From NCBI GenBank assembly GCA_963402885.1, contig OY727096.1, positions 21,185,820 through 21,249,819 of the forward strand: DNA of 64,000 nucleotides. Reading direction: 5' to 3'. Shown here piece by piece: positions 13,311 through 25,000 of the stretch; the stretch's first letter is position 1, and each line of letters begins with the position of its first letter. The notes below the pieces were generated by a model. That model saw nothing but the letters and a program-made list of their open reading frames with translations, searched no databases and was not told the origin of the DNA. Position numbers and translations under genes: made by a program. The DNA is from Antedon bifida (taxonomy: Eukaryota > Echinodermata > Crinoidea > Comatulida > Antedonidae).

Positions 13311-15714
13311 ATGGAAGAAGACGATGATGTAGTGTTTGAGAATTCACCTCTCCATCAATATCTCAAGGATGTTGGAATGGTTGGGAATTTTGAGAGCTCC
13401 TCTTATTCCAAGTCTACTCATGCAGGAAAACAATCTAAGACTAAGAGTCCATTTTTACAAGTTTTGTTATCCCTGAGAATGTGTTTAAAGAACATCAAAT
13501 CATTTATCCTTCCAAAGTTACCACCACCATATTCATTGAATCTTGTTACGAGATTCTCAATCTTGAACTCAAAAGTACTGATGCCTGGAGATCACCAGTG
13601 GCTGCTGTCATATGGATTGCAAGAAGAGAGAAAAGACAATAATCAACGAAAATCTGCTTCCAAAGTTTTAATCATTGCCAATTCTGCTATTTTTGGATCT
13701 ATAGCTTGTCTGTGGTTTCTTTTACAAAACTCTTTAACAAATATTATAACATCAAAATTGATAGTTACAGCAATTTGTTTAACATCCTGTACTTTAATTG
13801 GAATTGGTCACTTGTATTCGTTTATTATTACACTCTACTATGATAATAAACGAAAACTTTTCACTAAATCATTTACAAGGCAACTAAGCCTGATGGAAAA
13901 TATGAATAGTTGTATTCGGAAATCATTAAGAAATATCCAAGAAGCTGAACTCATTGCCAGGGGCTTTACAATTGTTTCGCACAAAGTCCCATTGATGAAA
14001 TTGGAGAATAGTTCGTTGCTTGGTCAATCTCAAAGACAATTCCAGCAATTGAGAGTAGCAGTTTTTAAAGCATGTTTGTGTCAATTTTTATCTTATCGAG
14101 ATGGCACAAGACAGCTTCTACAACAAGTCAGGTTGCAATCAGAGGTTGATAATGTTTGTAACTACATTGCAAATGTTTCAATTGAGGATCTAGGGTTCGA
14201 AGGGAATCTTATGCAACTTGTCAGAAGTAACTGGTCAGAACAAGATCACCAAGAATTGTCCAAAGCTTCAGATAATTTCTCATTATCTGCCATCAAAATT
14301 GTTTGGCAGACAATGACAGTTCAGAGGTCAGAGTTCATTCGTCGCATTGGTTTATCACTTTGTTCAAAAGCATGGGACATAAATGAAACAAATTTCTATG
14401 ATATTTTTCCAATTTTAGAAAAAGTCACAAAATCATTACAGTCGGACACTATCAAAAATCTTTACGATCTTGATAGAATAAGTGAAACACATAAAATTGG
14501 TGCTGCCAGTGCCAATTATGATAATGGAGTTTGTAATAGAAGCATACTGGAATCTCATTCAAAGGGGCAATATGGAGAGATCTGGACAGCAGCTCATAGC
14601 TTGTATCTGCACTTGCAGGTTGCCGCAGAGCGTATCCACGCCTTGCAAGTAAAATGCGAGTCACTTAATCAAGATAAACGCCATTCTAGTGATCATTCTG
14701 AAGGTATCACAGAATTGAGCTCCCTTTTGGAAACAGTCAATCCAGAGTTAAAAGCTTCATTGGTTTGCTATCAAGAGGTGGAAACAGAAGTGAATAGATT
14801 ATTCACTGACAGAGAAAAAGTACCAGACATTCCTATATCAGATTTTCCTGGTGACCAATTAGAAAAGCCATTGCAAGAACCAATCCAGTTATTTGGTTTG
14901 AAGGATAATGAGATTAGATTTGATGATGAGACATTTGAGGCTTACACTGATCCTGATGAGAATGATCCGGATAAATCTTCCAATAGACACTTGTACCAGG
15001 AAGAAACCGAGAAGCAGCGTAAGGAACGGCAAGCATCATTGCAGCTCCTTGTAGAATTGAGATCAGTCTTGCCAGGACGAATGGCAGTAAGAGAAGAACT
15101 TAAACAAAAGGGTAGAGATGGCAAAACTAACATAATCAATTCTGATGGTGATATCCAAAATACAGTGGAAACCCAGGGAATGCGAAGCTATGGAGATGTT
15201 CCAGGAGATAGAGAAGGTAATACCGGTATATGACAAGTGTTGGCTTTGTATTTTGTTGTTGTTGTACATATCAATACATTGTAAAAAATTGTCTTCCTTT
15301 TATTGTAAAGGTAAGGTAAGGTAATGTAAAATATTTTGTTTTCATGTACTATTGCCTTTACTGTCAGGTAATGTATTCCTATCTTTTAATATTACAGGTC
15401 AGGGGGACTTTAGCCAAGACAAGAAAACTGTGGACAGTTTAGAAATGTGTGATCCATTTCAAAAAGAAGAATCAAAACAAGACACTGAGGAGACAGACAC
15501 TAACTTAACTGACGACAAAATTCAACAAACGTTTACAAATTCCTACATTGATTCAAATGACAACAGTGACCAGTTAACGAATTCACCAGCACCACAGTTT
15601 GGTGGATTGTGGGGCATGGCTAGTCTTGCATCCCAGGCTGCGACAATGTCTAGTCATTTTCATCAAGAAGAGGAGATATTTGGATCAGATTCAGAAGCGG
15701 ATGAAACAGAATAA
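13311..15714 (+). CDS. VEZT: Vezatin
   Basis: Vezatin is a two-pass membrane protein of adherens junctions that links cadherin-catenin complexes to myosin VIIA. Two exons, 13311-15216 and 15398-15714, join in phase to give 740 residues (human about 779). The N-terminus after MEEDDDVVFENSPLHQYLKDV matches the family start. A hydrophobic pair at about residues 115-180 (FGSIACLWFLLQ then LIVTAICLTSCTLIGIG) fits the twin membrane helices. ELIARGFTIVSHKVP and the acidic block EAYTDPDENDPDK are family-like. The C-terminus ends in GLWGMASLASQAATMSSHF and an acidic tail, as in vertebrates. I place the start at the ATG of MEEDDD; the few upstream in-frame codons have no ATG. One long exon replaces the many exons I recall for vertebrate VEZT. 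An AATAAA follows at 15834. Confidence 0.9.
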
Positions 15715-15833
15715 ATTAATTATAAAAATAGTTCAATACAAAACTTAAAGAAACAGCCTTTTTGAAATAACTGAAAAATGTGTACAACAATATAGTTAAC
15801 ATTATACAAGCATGTTTATTTTATTTAATTACA

Positions 15834-15839
15834 AATAAA
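15834..15839 (+). terminator. Candidate poly(A) signal of vezatin
   Basis: AATAAA about 120 bases after the vezatin stop codon. B9D1 converges from the other side, so the two 3' UTRs may meet around 15840-16314, where I see no other feature. Confidence 0.5.
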
Positions 15840-16314
15840 ACTTGCATATGTACAGAATTTACAGTTGAAACTTTCAGTTAAGCGGAATGTCTTTTACTAT
15901 TTTAACAGTAATTATTTACAATATAGACAAAGTTTAAGAATGAAAACAGATTGTTTACAATTAACAATTTAAAATCGATATTTTCAATTAATAAATAAGC
16001 TACTGGTCAAGTGAGAATGACATAACGTATCAAGGTGGTTCTGTTTATATTGCAAATTTAAAATCCACTTTAGGCTAAACAAATTCTGATTTAACTTCTG
16101 AAAAAGGGGGTGAAACAGAATCAAGTTCCAGCATGGAGATGACAATCTGCATGGTTCAATGTTTACTGAACATTGTTTTAGCTTCATGTTCATAAATATA
16201 GTTCAACCAATCCGAGGATAAGACAATGATGTTGCTTGAAGTTGCAGCATAAGTTATTTCAACACAGTGGCCTTGATTGTCCAGTAATATAACAAGATGT
16301 CCCAACAGCTGCCC

Positions 16315-18840
16315 TCACCTTGCTTCTTTAGCAACATTAGCAGTAGGCAGAGCGGCAGCAGCAGCACCAGGTGCAGAGCTCCCAGCCATGGCACTAGCTG
16401 TTGCTGCACTAGGAATACTAAGAGATGATGGATGCACGTCATAGCCTAATTTCTTCATATCACGAGTCACGATATTAAAGGTCACCCTTATGTTACCTTG
16501 TGACCTCACTCTAGTTACTAAGAGACAAAAGAAAGACATTTAATTAATTCCTTTAAAACTGTGGTGTGGTGTTATTATTCTATTCCTGGGAATGTTACTA
16601 ACTTTCTGGACACAACTGATGATTCAAATAAAAATATACCCAGGGGCGGATTCAAAGGGTGGTGGAGGAGCCCAGCCGGCCCAGTCACCCTCTAAATTTC
16701 ATAAACTGTAATGCAAAGATAGGACATCAAATTAAGTTCAGTACTCTTCATTTCACTACATTTAGGCCCTTCCCATTCCCCCCCCCCCCCCCACCCCCAA
16801 TTTCAAAATCCTGGATCTGCCACTGATACCAATAGAACATAAATAATACAAAGACTACATTAGTAAAATTGTGTTTACCTTCTCTGCCTTCACCCCTAGC
16901 AACTATGTTTGCATCAACATATTCAGGTTTTCTTCCCATGAACCAGCTGAATAATAGACAATTATAAGATGAATATGAATGAATTTTCTTAACATCTTTT
17001 TATGTAAGATGTATTACCCCGCTGAATTTTTTTAAATTTTATTATTGAGTATGCAATTTTAATGTCACATAATAGTTATTCACTTTGACCAAAAACAAAT
17101 TATTTACTTGAAAAAAAACCTGTAATTTAAAGCAAAAAAATAGTTAAATTGGCTGCCAGCCAATGGGTTTTTGGTTGATTTTAACCGTTTTATACCTGAA
17201 AACATTATTTTTTGGGGGTTTTTTTCTTCAGAAGTGATTTTTTTTGTTAAAACTACAAAATGGCCTATACAAAGTCTGATTTTATTAATCTTCATTTTTT
17301 ATGTTTTTGGGGACAATATACCTTTAAGGCAACATTTGGAACAAAAAAAGTGTTACCTTGTAAACTTTTGAAATCTTGATGATGATTCTGGCACAAACAT
17401 TGGAATAATTCTAACATGTCTGAAAAAGATAAGTTTATGTCAGAATTGATTTGTTTCAACACTAGTTGAGAATATTTAGCACTGGTTTCCCCATGATGTT
17501 CTATGAGCCCATCAATAGCAATCTGCATTAGTGGGTTCTTTTATGAGTATGTGAGTAGCTCCTATTGTTCCATGAGTCCCATCAATAGCAATCTGCATTA
17601 GTGGGTTCTTTTATGTGAGTAGCTGATATGTTGTTTGCCTTCTGAAATCCCAAGTTCATTGTATTTATATCATTATCATTTAAACACTATGCGTGAAAGC
17701 AACACAAAAATAAACCTACTTTCCTGGTGATATCGGTACATGTACTGCTCCATAGCCTCTGACAACAGCCGTTCCAAAGACATCCTGTCCGTAACAGCTG
17801 AGAACAAGTTGAGGCCCTGTTAAAAACAAAAAGGCAAACTGTATCAACTGTCAATGAGGAGTATTAAACACTGCACAGTATTTGAAATTGTATGTACTTA
17901 CATCCGAATGGATTTGTGCTTTTGAACGTCACTTCTAGTGGAAAATTCCATACAAACGTTTGCCGACCATCTTGGCTTTTCTTACTTACTTGTGAAACTC
18001 CCTCTTCTAAGCCCTGAAATTATTCAATCATAAAGAAATTGTTTAAAAAATTGATAAAATTGTCATTTTATGTTAGTTTTTAGCATTATGATAACAGAAC
18101 AGCATGATTGATGATGATGATTGAAATTGTTTTCCTAAAATAAATGTACCAACTCACAGATGTAATTACCCAGTCTTGACCAAATACAAAATTGTATTTG
18201 AAATAGATGTTGTCAAATTCTGGAAACTGAAAACAAGTTAGGAAAATGTTAAATCATTTTAATAAATAATAATGTTTAGCGTATTGTAATAAAGGATGAT
18301 TTTTATCTACTAGTAGTACACAGCCTATATAATACATACACATATTTGTGCTCACTTCAATGCGGTTATATAAATAATAAACACATGTATAATATAATAA
18401 TTATATTTTTATAATCATAAAAATTATAGGCCCTACCTTACTTATTATATATGAATAAATAATTAATAATAATAATTCATGGTACTTGTTCAAAGTACAC
18501 AAGAAAGAAAACACTGAAGACTGTGATTCTACTAGGGCCTAGATAGGCTCTTTTCGTATACTTACTAGCTACGTATACCCCACTACTCTAGCAACACGGC
18601 CACCCCTCTAACTAGGCCTACCTACACCTACTATACTAACTAAAAACCTGCTGGGCCTGGCTGGCTAGCTAGGTAAGAAGAGGAGGCCTAGCTTTAATCA
18701 AGTTCTTCGAACTTTATAAAGAAGTTATTTAAACTTTTACAATTAATTTATAACATTAATATATAAACACACATACTCACATCAGCACATTCAATCTGAC
18801 CACTTAACATAAGTAAAAAAACACTTGGATTTGAAGCCAT
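16315..18840 (-). CDS. B9D1: B9 domain-containing protein 1
   Basis: B9D1 is a C2-like B9-domain component of the MKS/tectonic complex at the ciliary transition zone, partner of B9D2 and MKS1. Seven exons join in phase: 18781-18840, 18158-18226, 17902-18013, 17720-17816, 17357-17419, 16879-16946, 16315-16517, giving 223 residues (human about 204). Diagnostic strings in order: [133 protein letters not shown]. The C-terminus beyond KKLGYD is Ala/Ser-rich and longer than in human. The stop codon sits inside AAG|GTGAGG, a strong donor match, so an alternative spliced C-terminus is possible. The start shares a short upstream region with the snoRNA/PIGQ unit. Confidence 0.93.
16635..16830. repeat. 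Dispersed repeat, CAGGGGCGGATTC / GGATCTGCCACTG ends
   Basis: Begins CCCAGGGGCGGATTCAAAGG and ends TCCTGGATCTGCCACTGA, so the ends are imperfect inverted repeats. It contains a run of about 17 C. A related copy lies at 48760-48890 in an IFT140 intron, and weaker relatives at 38050-38200 and 56035-56095. It is in a B9D1 intron. Confidence 0.5.
17495..17628. repeat. Short tandem duplication in a B9D1 intron
   Basis: CCCATCAATAGCAATCTGCA starts at 17508 and again at 17578. The two roughly 70-bp units both end in GTGGGTTCTTTTATG and GTGAGTAGCT. No function is evident. Confidence 0.6.
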
Positions 18841-19207
18841 AACTTTCGTAAATTATTTGTTGTTATTGGGAACGCGAAAAATATTTAGAAAATATCCTGT
18901 CCGATGAGGGCACAATCAAAATGTCTGCGCCCATGTTAACTGCCATTTTGTTTTAAGAATATTTTTGGTATTACTCACAATGTAATTGAGAGAGAATATG
19001 GATAAATATTTATAAGTTATAAAAATAATAATAATAATTTTATTTAACTATTGATACATTTATTGTTGATGTAAATACGGAGGTATTGAATATTATACCT
19101 CTTGTACTTGTTGGTTCTTGTTGAGGACGCTATTCATTTACAAGGAAGACTGTCGCCCTCTTTTGACAAGACGTACCTTTTAACACCAGCACGTGGCGAC
19201 CAAACCG
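18841..19207. promoter_or_regulatory. Probable bidirectional promoter, B9D1 / snoRNA host-PIGQ
   Basis: Only about 370 bases separate the B9D1 ATG (minus) from the first exon inferred for the snoRNA host (plus). Just after this region, CTCTTTTGC at 19208 is a C followed by pyrimidines, as in 5'TOP start sites typical of snoRNA host genes. A further pyrimidine-rich start, CCTTTT, lies near 19176. Start sites are inferred only. Confidence 0.4.
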
Positions 19208-19699
19208 CTCTTTTGCAATTAAAACGGCATGAGGGAAGGTATGGTTGTTGATGACAAGAGCATTTTCTGTAATACATTATTACAAAAAAATAGTTTAAGC
19301 AAAGGTTAATCATTACAATATTACTCTATATTAGGCCTTATAATATTTAATAATATTATGTAGGCCTATATGGGACGGACACCTTTTTAAATCAAATGAT
19401 ATTAAATTTAAAGATATGCTGCTGCAGCTGAGGCGGATCAAGTGCTCTACAAACTGGCCTCTCTTTGATATTGATGATGTATTATTACTATTATTAACTA
19501 TATATTATAGGAATTTTAAACTATGCTATGTAATACTATGTTTCTATCATGGTATAGTACATACAAGACTACGTTTGTGGCTCTACTTTCATTACAATTG
19601 TAGCACTGTTAGCAGTCTGTTGAAGCAATTGGGTGGGGTGCCTGTAAATTTTTTTTTTTTTTTAAATTGCATCATCAAGAAGTACTGTAATTATTGTGG

Positions 19700-19766
19700 C
19701 ATTGTTATGATGATTAAATTAATTGAACTTCGTTGTGATAAAAATAATTTGCCGATCTGAACAATG
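19700..19766 (+). ncRNA. Box C/D snoRNA, family copy 1 (diverged guide)
   Basis: C box ATGATGA at 19707-19713, C'-like GTGATAA, D box CTGA at 19757-19760. The terminal stem CATTGT/ACAATG is perfect over 6 bp. The D-box-proximal GCCGAT is shared with the other copies, but the guide upstream of it (TAATTT) has changed. It ends 101 bases before the next exon. Confidence 0.7.
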
Positions 19767-19950
19767 TCCTAATATTATTATTAACATATTGCAATTAATT
19801 GATTGGAGTACAACCTTCAAAAGTTTCTTGTTCATGGTAAATGAATGACCATTTTTCTGATTTTCAGATGGAACTAAACTGAAGCTTTCAAATTCATCCT
19901 TGATTAACCAAAAGGTAGGTACAGTACAATGTAATGACAAAAAAACAATG

Positions 19951-20028
19951 ACTTGTAAAAATGATGATCATGTGTTCTGAAGTTATTGTGACGATAGTCT
20001 ACCTTCACTCGCCGGTCTGAAAACAAGT
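19951..20028 (+). ncRNA. Box C/D snoRNA, family copy 2
   Basis: C box ATGATGA (19961-19967), D' CTGA, C' TGACGAT, D box CTGA (20017-20020). Terminal stem ACTTGT/ACAAGT is perfect. The guide before box D, CTTCACTCGCCG, is exactly complementary to the conserved LSU rRNA stretch CGGCGAGTGAAG near the 5' end of animal 28S (invertebrate form, from memory). By the box D plus 5 rule the target is the second G of CGG. Confidence 0.88.
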
Positions 20029-20318
20029 CTCTTTATTAAAAAGTATTAATAATAATTAATGGTGGCAGTTTTTTCATAAACGTTATGATAGTCTATAGAC
20101 TTAAATGCAATAAATAACAGTTTGTTTTTAATGTCTTATAGGATATAGCCTCAAGATGTTTAACTGTAAAATACTACTGATGTCTATACCAGGTGAGAAT
20201 ATTGTATGGCACTACCACTAAAGGCATGAAATGTAAATGTATTCTGGGTAAATATGGGGGCTGGGGGTTTTATGGACAAACACTAAAATTTTAATTGGAA
20301 GCAGCAGGGTTTTATTTT

Positions 20319-20394
20319 GACATGAAATGATGATCATGTGTTCAGATACTTGTAAATGAAGATACAGTACCTTCACTCGCCGATCTGAAATGTC
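20319..20394 (+). ncRNA. Box C/D snoRNA, family copy 3
   Basis: C box ATGATGA, D box CTGA, terminal stem GACAT/ATGTC. The guide CTTCACTCGCCG is intact. The D' box has become CAGA and the spacer has drifted, while the guide has not changed. It ends 73 bases before the next exon. Confidence 0.87.
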
Positions 20395-20847
20395 TTAATC
20401 ATTATATGCAAGATTTTTCGAGAATCTATTTTTAGCATCTGTTTATTATTTCGTTTGTATTCCCCAGATGCGAAATGAAATACTGAGGTTTACTGATGCA
20501 GAAATAATGGTAAGATTAGGGATACCGAGAGCTGACTCCATTTTCATTACCACGATTAAACAGCGCGCACGTTACTATGCGCGCAATGTCATTGACGCGG
20601 TGTTTTTTTACTTTGGTAAACACTTTTTATTAGGTAATTATTCTGAAAATAAATTAATTACGAAAATATCCTTTTGAGTAAATATTTATTTACCTATTAA
20701 TCTATAAGATAAAGTATTATTTATTTCCATTTCATTCAACCAAAAATGTGAATATAGTGGTTAAAAGATCGTTATCGCCTAGCGCGTATAGACTTTGTTT
20801 ACTACGAAACCCTCGGAAGGCTCAATGACCTACCATTTTCAACCTTA

Positions 20848-21099
20848 TTTTTGTAGTTGAGCCTCTTATGACCTCAAAATGTTTTTTATTCCTACACCAA
20901 GATAATATAGTTCCACATACCATGTGCTTGTTACTAAGAAAAATATTAATTTTAAGTGCTAAAAAAACAGTTTTATCCCGATATGAGGCCTTTATGATTC
21001 GAATATTTCATAGTAACAACCCATATACCATGAAAAATATCCGTTTTGTCCATTTTTAAAATAATTTTTGGAAAATTCCGAGAGGCTCAACTACAAAAA
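20848..21099. mobile_element. Inverted-repeat element in the snoRNA host intron
   Basis: Perfect 19-base inverted arms: TTTTTGTAGTTGAGCCTCT at 20848-20866 and its reverse complement at 21081-21099. The 252-bp span has no meaningful frame. It accounts for part of the unusually long intron 20510-21850. Confidence 0.6.
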
Positions 21100-21703
21100 C
21101 GCCATTTTGTGGTATGATGTCATTGCAAGCCAATCAAACCTCTGCATTCGACCGCTCCGCAGGTCTCACGGTTGAACGATTTTGGATTCTCGCCCTTTGA
21201 TTGGTTGACGCGAATCAACACACAGCGGAATAATTTTCTCGCGAGTGCCGTGAAGTCACATGGTCTAAGGCCTGTCCAATTACACGTGAAAATAATGCAT
21301 TGAAATTCTTCGAATGAAGTTAAATTAACACTTTTTTTTATATAATAAATAAGTAATATCATATTTTATTGAATTTTACAATGTTGATATACAAATTATA
21401 TTACTTAAAACCGTGATTTTATTTAATTATTTTTACGAAAAATGACTAGTTCATACAATTGTCGACTGAGGGCGCAATTTGTTTACATCGTTCATGGCTA
21501 AAAACGATCATTTTCGACGATGTTTTAAACCCTATATTTCGAAAACTACAAGTCATATTTTCATAATTCTTTCTTTATTATAATATTGATACAAAATACT
21601 AACAGCCAATGTATAATTTGTTTGAAAAATATTAACTTTTAATTTTACATCGTTATCCCTAGTAAGATGAAGATAAGATTAAGAACCACAAAAATAATGT
21701 CTG

Positions 21704-21775
21704 ACTTTATGATGATTATGCGTTCTGAAGTTATTGTGACGATAAACTACCTTCACTCGCCGATCTGAAATAAGT
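21704..21775 (+). ncRNA. Box C/D snoRNA, family copy 4
   Basis: C box ATGATGA (21709-21715), D' CTGA, C' TGACGAT, D box CTGA; short stem ACTT/AAGT. The guide CTTCACTCGCCG is intact. It ends 75 bases before the next exon. Confidence 0.87.
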
Positions 21776-21937
21776 TGTTGAATCCCTCAAACACAATGAG
21801 TGCATTTTACGGATTCATATTTTTATGCATTATTTTTTATTTATTTGCAGGAATAATACGGATTTCCCAGAAATGAAATTGCACAGTCTGTAGTGGTAAG
21901 AAAGAGAGAGACTTGTATAGTTGTTGATTTAGCAAGA

Positions 21938-22012
21938 TATTTAGATGATGACTATGTGTTCTTACATAATGTTTGATGATAATTATACCTTCACTCGCCG
22001 GTCTGATAAATA
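21938..22012 (+). ncRNA. Box C/D snoRNA, family copy 5
   Basis: C box ATGATGA, C' TGATGAT (perfect), D box CTGA; terminal stem TATTTA/TAAATA. The guide CTTCACTCGCCG is intact although the rest has diverged and D' is CTTA. It ends 72 bases before the first PIGQ coding exon. Confidence 0.87.
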
Positions 22013-22086
22013 ACCTTAATATTACTAAGAATACTAATTTTTTTTTAAAGTTTTTGTTGGTTATTTTAATCTTTGTTTTAATAGAG

Positions 22087-25000
22087 ATGGAGCAAATGCT
22101 TTGGAAAGTGTTTTACCCAAAAAACTCATGGAGCCTGCCCTCTGGTGTACTGATTGGAGTAGTCAACAAGGAACAAGCGTCTGTAACCATCACATCCGTT
22201 GTACAACAGGAGCTTCCACAGGAACAAATTTTGGGGTTTATCAAAGATTTGAATGCACGTATCCGAAGAATTGAAGATAAAATTATGGTCATAGGTGAGA
22301 AGAGCTTTCAAGTTGTTGGGATTTTAGTAAATGAGAATGAACAGATTTTGAAGAGTGAACATTTTGATGATTTGTGTTTGGAGATGGAGATATGTTTACT
22401 AATGCAGGCTGATTGGCGAGGCTCACCGCATGAATGTGTCGTTATTCACCAAATGAAGGACAGGCATGTTTTGATAGAGGACAATACAATGTTTATTGCA
22501 TACGACGCATCATTTGAATACCAAGCTAAAAGTGCACATTATTCTATTCAGGATAGCTGCTTTAAAAACGGCAAATTGGTCAATCATGTGATGACTTGCC
22601 TGCACGATTGGAACTCATTGAATGAATGTTGTGATTTAGAACAAATAGAACGCATACAAATAAAGAAATTAAATAGCTTGCGAGATTTGTGCTATTCTGT
22701 TTGGCTATTAATAGCTAGATGTTCTCTAAACTTGCTTGCCTGGTTCCTGAATATATTCTCGCATAAGTAAATATAATTGTTTCTTACTCTATCTATCCAA
22801 ATATCTACCAAACTTGTAATGATGATCATGTGCTCTGAAGTTATTGTGACGATAGTCTACCTTCACTCGCCGGTCTGAAAACAAGTTTTTTTAAACTACA
22901 TAATTTAATTTATTTTCCATAGAAAAAGATAATTACTGTAAATAAAGACCTACATTAATGCATGCATTGATATCATTTTTCCCCCAGAATATTCCAAAAT
23001 TTGGTTTTTGATAAAATACTTTGTTGGCCAGCAACTGGGTGCCAGCTGAAGGAAAAGTACAATCAAGTTAAAGAATGCTCAACCCTTTATAAAAAAAAGC
23101 GCCATTTTAACAGGTATTTGGTCCAACCAATATTTCTCTGCTTGTATTCAACTGCAAGATGGTTTGATGATGATCATGTGTTCTGACATCAAGGTTGAAG
23201 ATAAACTACCTTCACTCGCCGATCTGATGAACATTCTTGCAAAAAATCCATATCTTGCTAATATTTATCTAATAATGATCACATTAATTTAGTAATCTTT
23301 TTTTAAATATTTTTTAGGGAAATGAATTTGCTGCTGCTTCTGGCGTCTGACCTTGTACTAGGTATGGCTCTAGTATATTATTTTCACCAGGTTGATTTCT
23401 TCAACATTCTAGCATCCATGTTCTTGCAGTTTGTCAATGTGAGTGAATATATTAAGATGGGTTAAACATTCTGTGGGAGGGTGTAGTCATGGAAGATACA
23501 ATTGAGCCTTGCAATTTAAATTGGTTCAATTGTAGAGTGTAATGGTATTGTAACTGCCTTACTGTTTGATTTCACAGACAACTGCAACATCTCTAGAACA
23601 GCTCTTGCATTGGTTGATGGGTGCTCCAGCCGGCCTAAAGCTCAACAGAGAGCTGGCTTCATTCCTAGGCCAGTTTTTTCTCTACCACATCTATCTCTGG
23701 GTAGGCTACCTCAACACCATTGCTCCGTTTCTAGCAGTCGCCATCAAGTTCGCCAGCCTCTGTGGGTGCCTAGGTGTTAGTGTATTCATTGCATGGGCCT
23801 CGGATGTCCTATCTATACTTGCATTCCATGTATACTGTTTCTATGTATACGCAGCAAGGTACAACATACAATACAATTTTTAAAATATTGACATAAAAAT
23901 AAGCAGACGATTGATACATACCAGCCACTTTTTGAAAGTGGTTAGTCAACTATCATGGTTGTTGAGATTTAACCAAATACATTTAAATCGTGTCTGATTT
24001 GATCGATAAAAATATGGAATACAAAATGTTCTTGGAAATGATGAGACAACTCCTTGAATTGCAAAGCCTATAATGATTTTATAATTTGTTTTAATTGCTG
24101 ATCCAAGAACAATTTAATCCATATAAATTGGTCTGAATCTGATCTTTAGGTTTTTATTTATCACATTTATCTTACAGGATTTACTGCTTACAAGTGCACG
24201 GGCTGATGTCGTTTTGGCGTTTATTCCGTGGTAAAAAGTGGAATGTTCTTCGTCAGCGTGTTGATTCCAGCGACTTCCGTGTGGATCAGTTGTTTATCGG
24301 AACATTGCTCTTCACAATACTGCTTTTCCTTCTTCCAACGACGGCATTCTTTTACGCCGTGTTTACATCGGTAAATGACTTAGTCATTTAGGTATAAGAG
24401 TTTAAAAATGTATGTTGTATGGAAAATTGGCTATAAAATGTTTGTTATACATTACAGACTTACTTTCTCATTGATATGATTTAACTTTCAAGTAAAAAAT
24501 AATTTGTCATTTTTTATTTTTAACCACCAGCTTCGACTTGCAGTATTAATTCCACAATCGGTGGTTGCCAGTTTAATCGTATTCATAAACAGATTTCCAC
24601 TGTATTCCTTAATTTTGTGGACTGGCGGCTTCATGGTTGATGGCATTACTTTTCATCCAATGTCGCAAAATAAAAAATGTGGCTGGCTGCTTTTAAAAGT
24701 GAGTATTGTTAGATGTCATATGTGGTTACAGGTTGTATAATGTCAAACTGCTTGTCTATCGATATGTATGTCTGCATTGCCGATGATTATTTGGATTCAC
24801 ATTACATTCCTAGCTTGGAACCTTCGGTTCCAGTGATGACAATCCTGCAAATATGAGGCTATTTGCTTAACAAACTTAAAACCTTGGTTTAATGCATCCT
24901 CACACAATTATATTTACTAATTTATCAAATGTTTCTGTATATTGTATTGTGTGAAACAATTGAACTTGTATTTACTCTGTCCACAGATGAAACCAATGTC

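Larger units (their letters stand above)
19208..21895 (+). ncRNA. Non-coding 5' exons of a snoRNA host transcript joined to PIGQ
   Basis: Five short exons with good splice sites precede the PIGQ coding exons: about 19208-19238, then 19868-19914 (TTTTCAG...GTAGGT), 20142-20192 (TTATAG...GTGAGA), 20468-20509 (CCCCAG...GTAAGA) and 21851-21895 (TTGCAG...GTAAGA). The next acceptor is AATAG at 22080-22084, just before the PIGQ ATG. Spliced together they hold no long frame. The first ATG (19229) opens a frame of about 31 codons that ends in exon 3, and several shorter ATG frames follow. Each intron between them carries one box C/D snoRNA, with 72-114 bases from snoRNA end to the next exon. Short exons, non-coding sequence, a TOP-like start and one snoRNA per intron are the marks of a snoRNA host gene. 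Exon joining is inferred from splice sites, not from transcripts. Confidence 0.65.

Noticed and set aside
24780-24860. Possible C/D snoRNA in the last PIGQ intron (GTGATGA near 24834)
   Set aside because: No D box at the right distance and no terminal stem.
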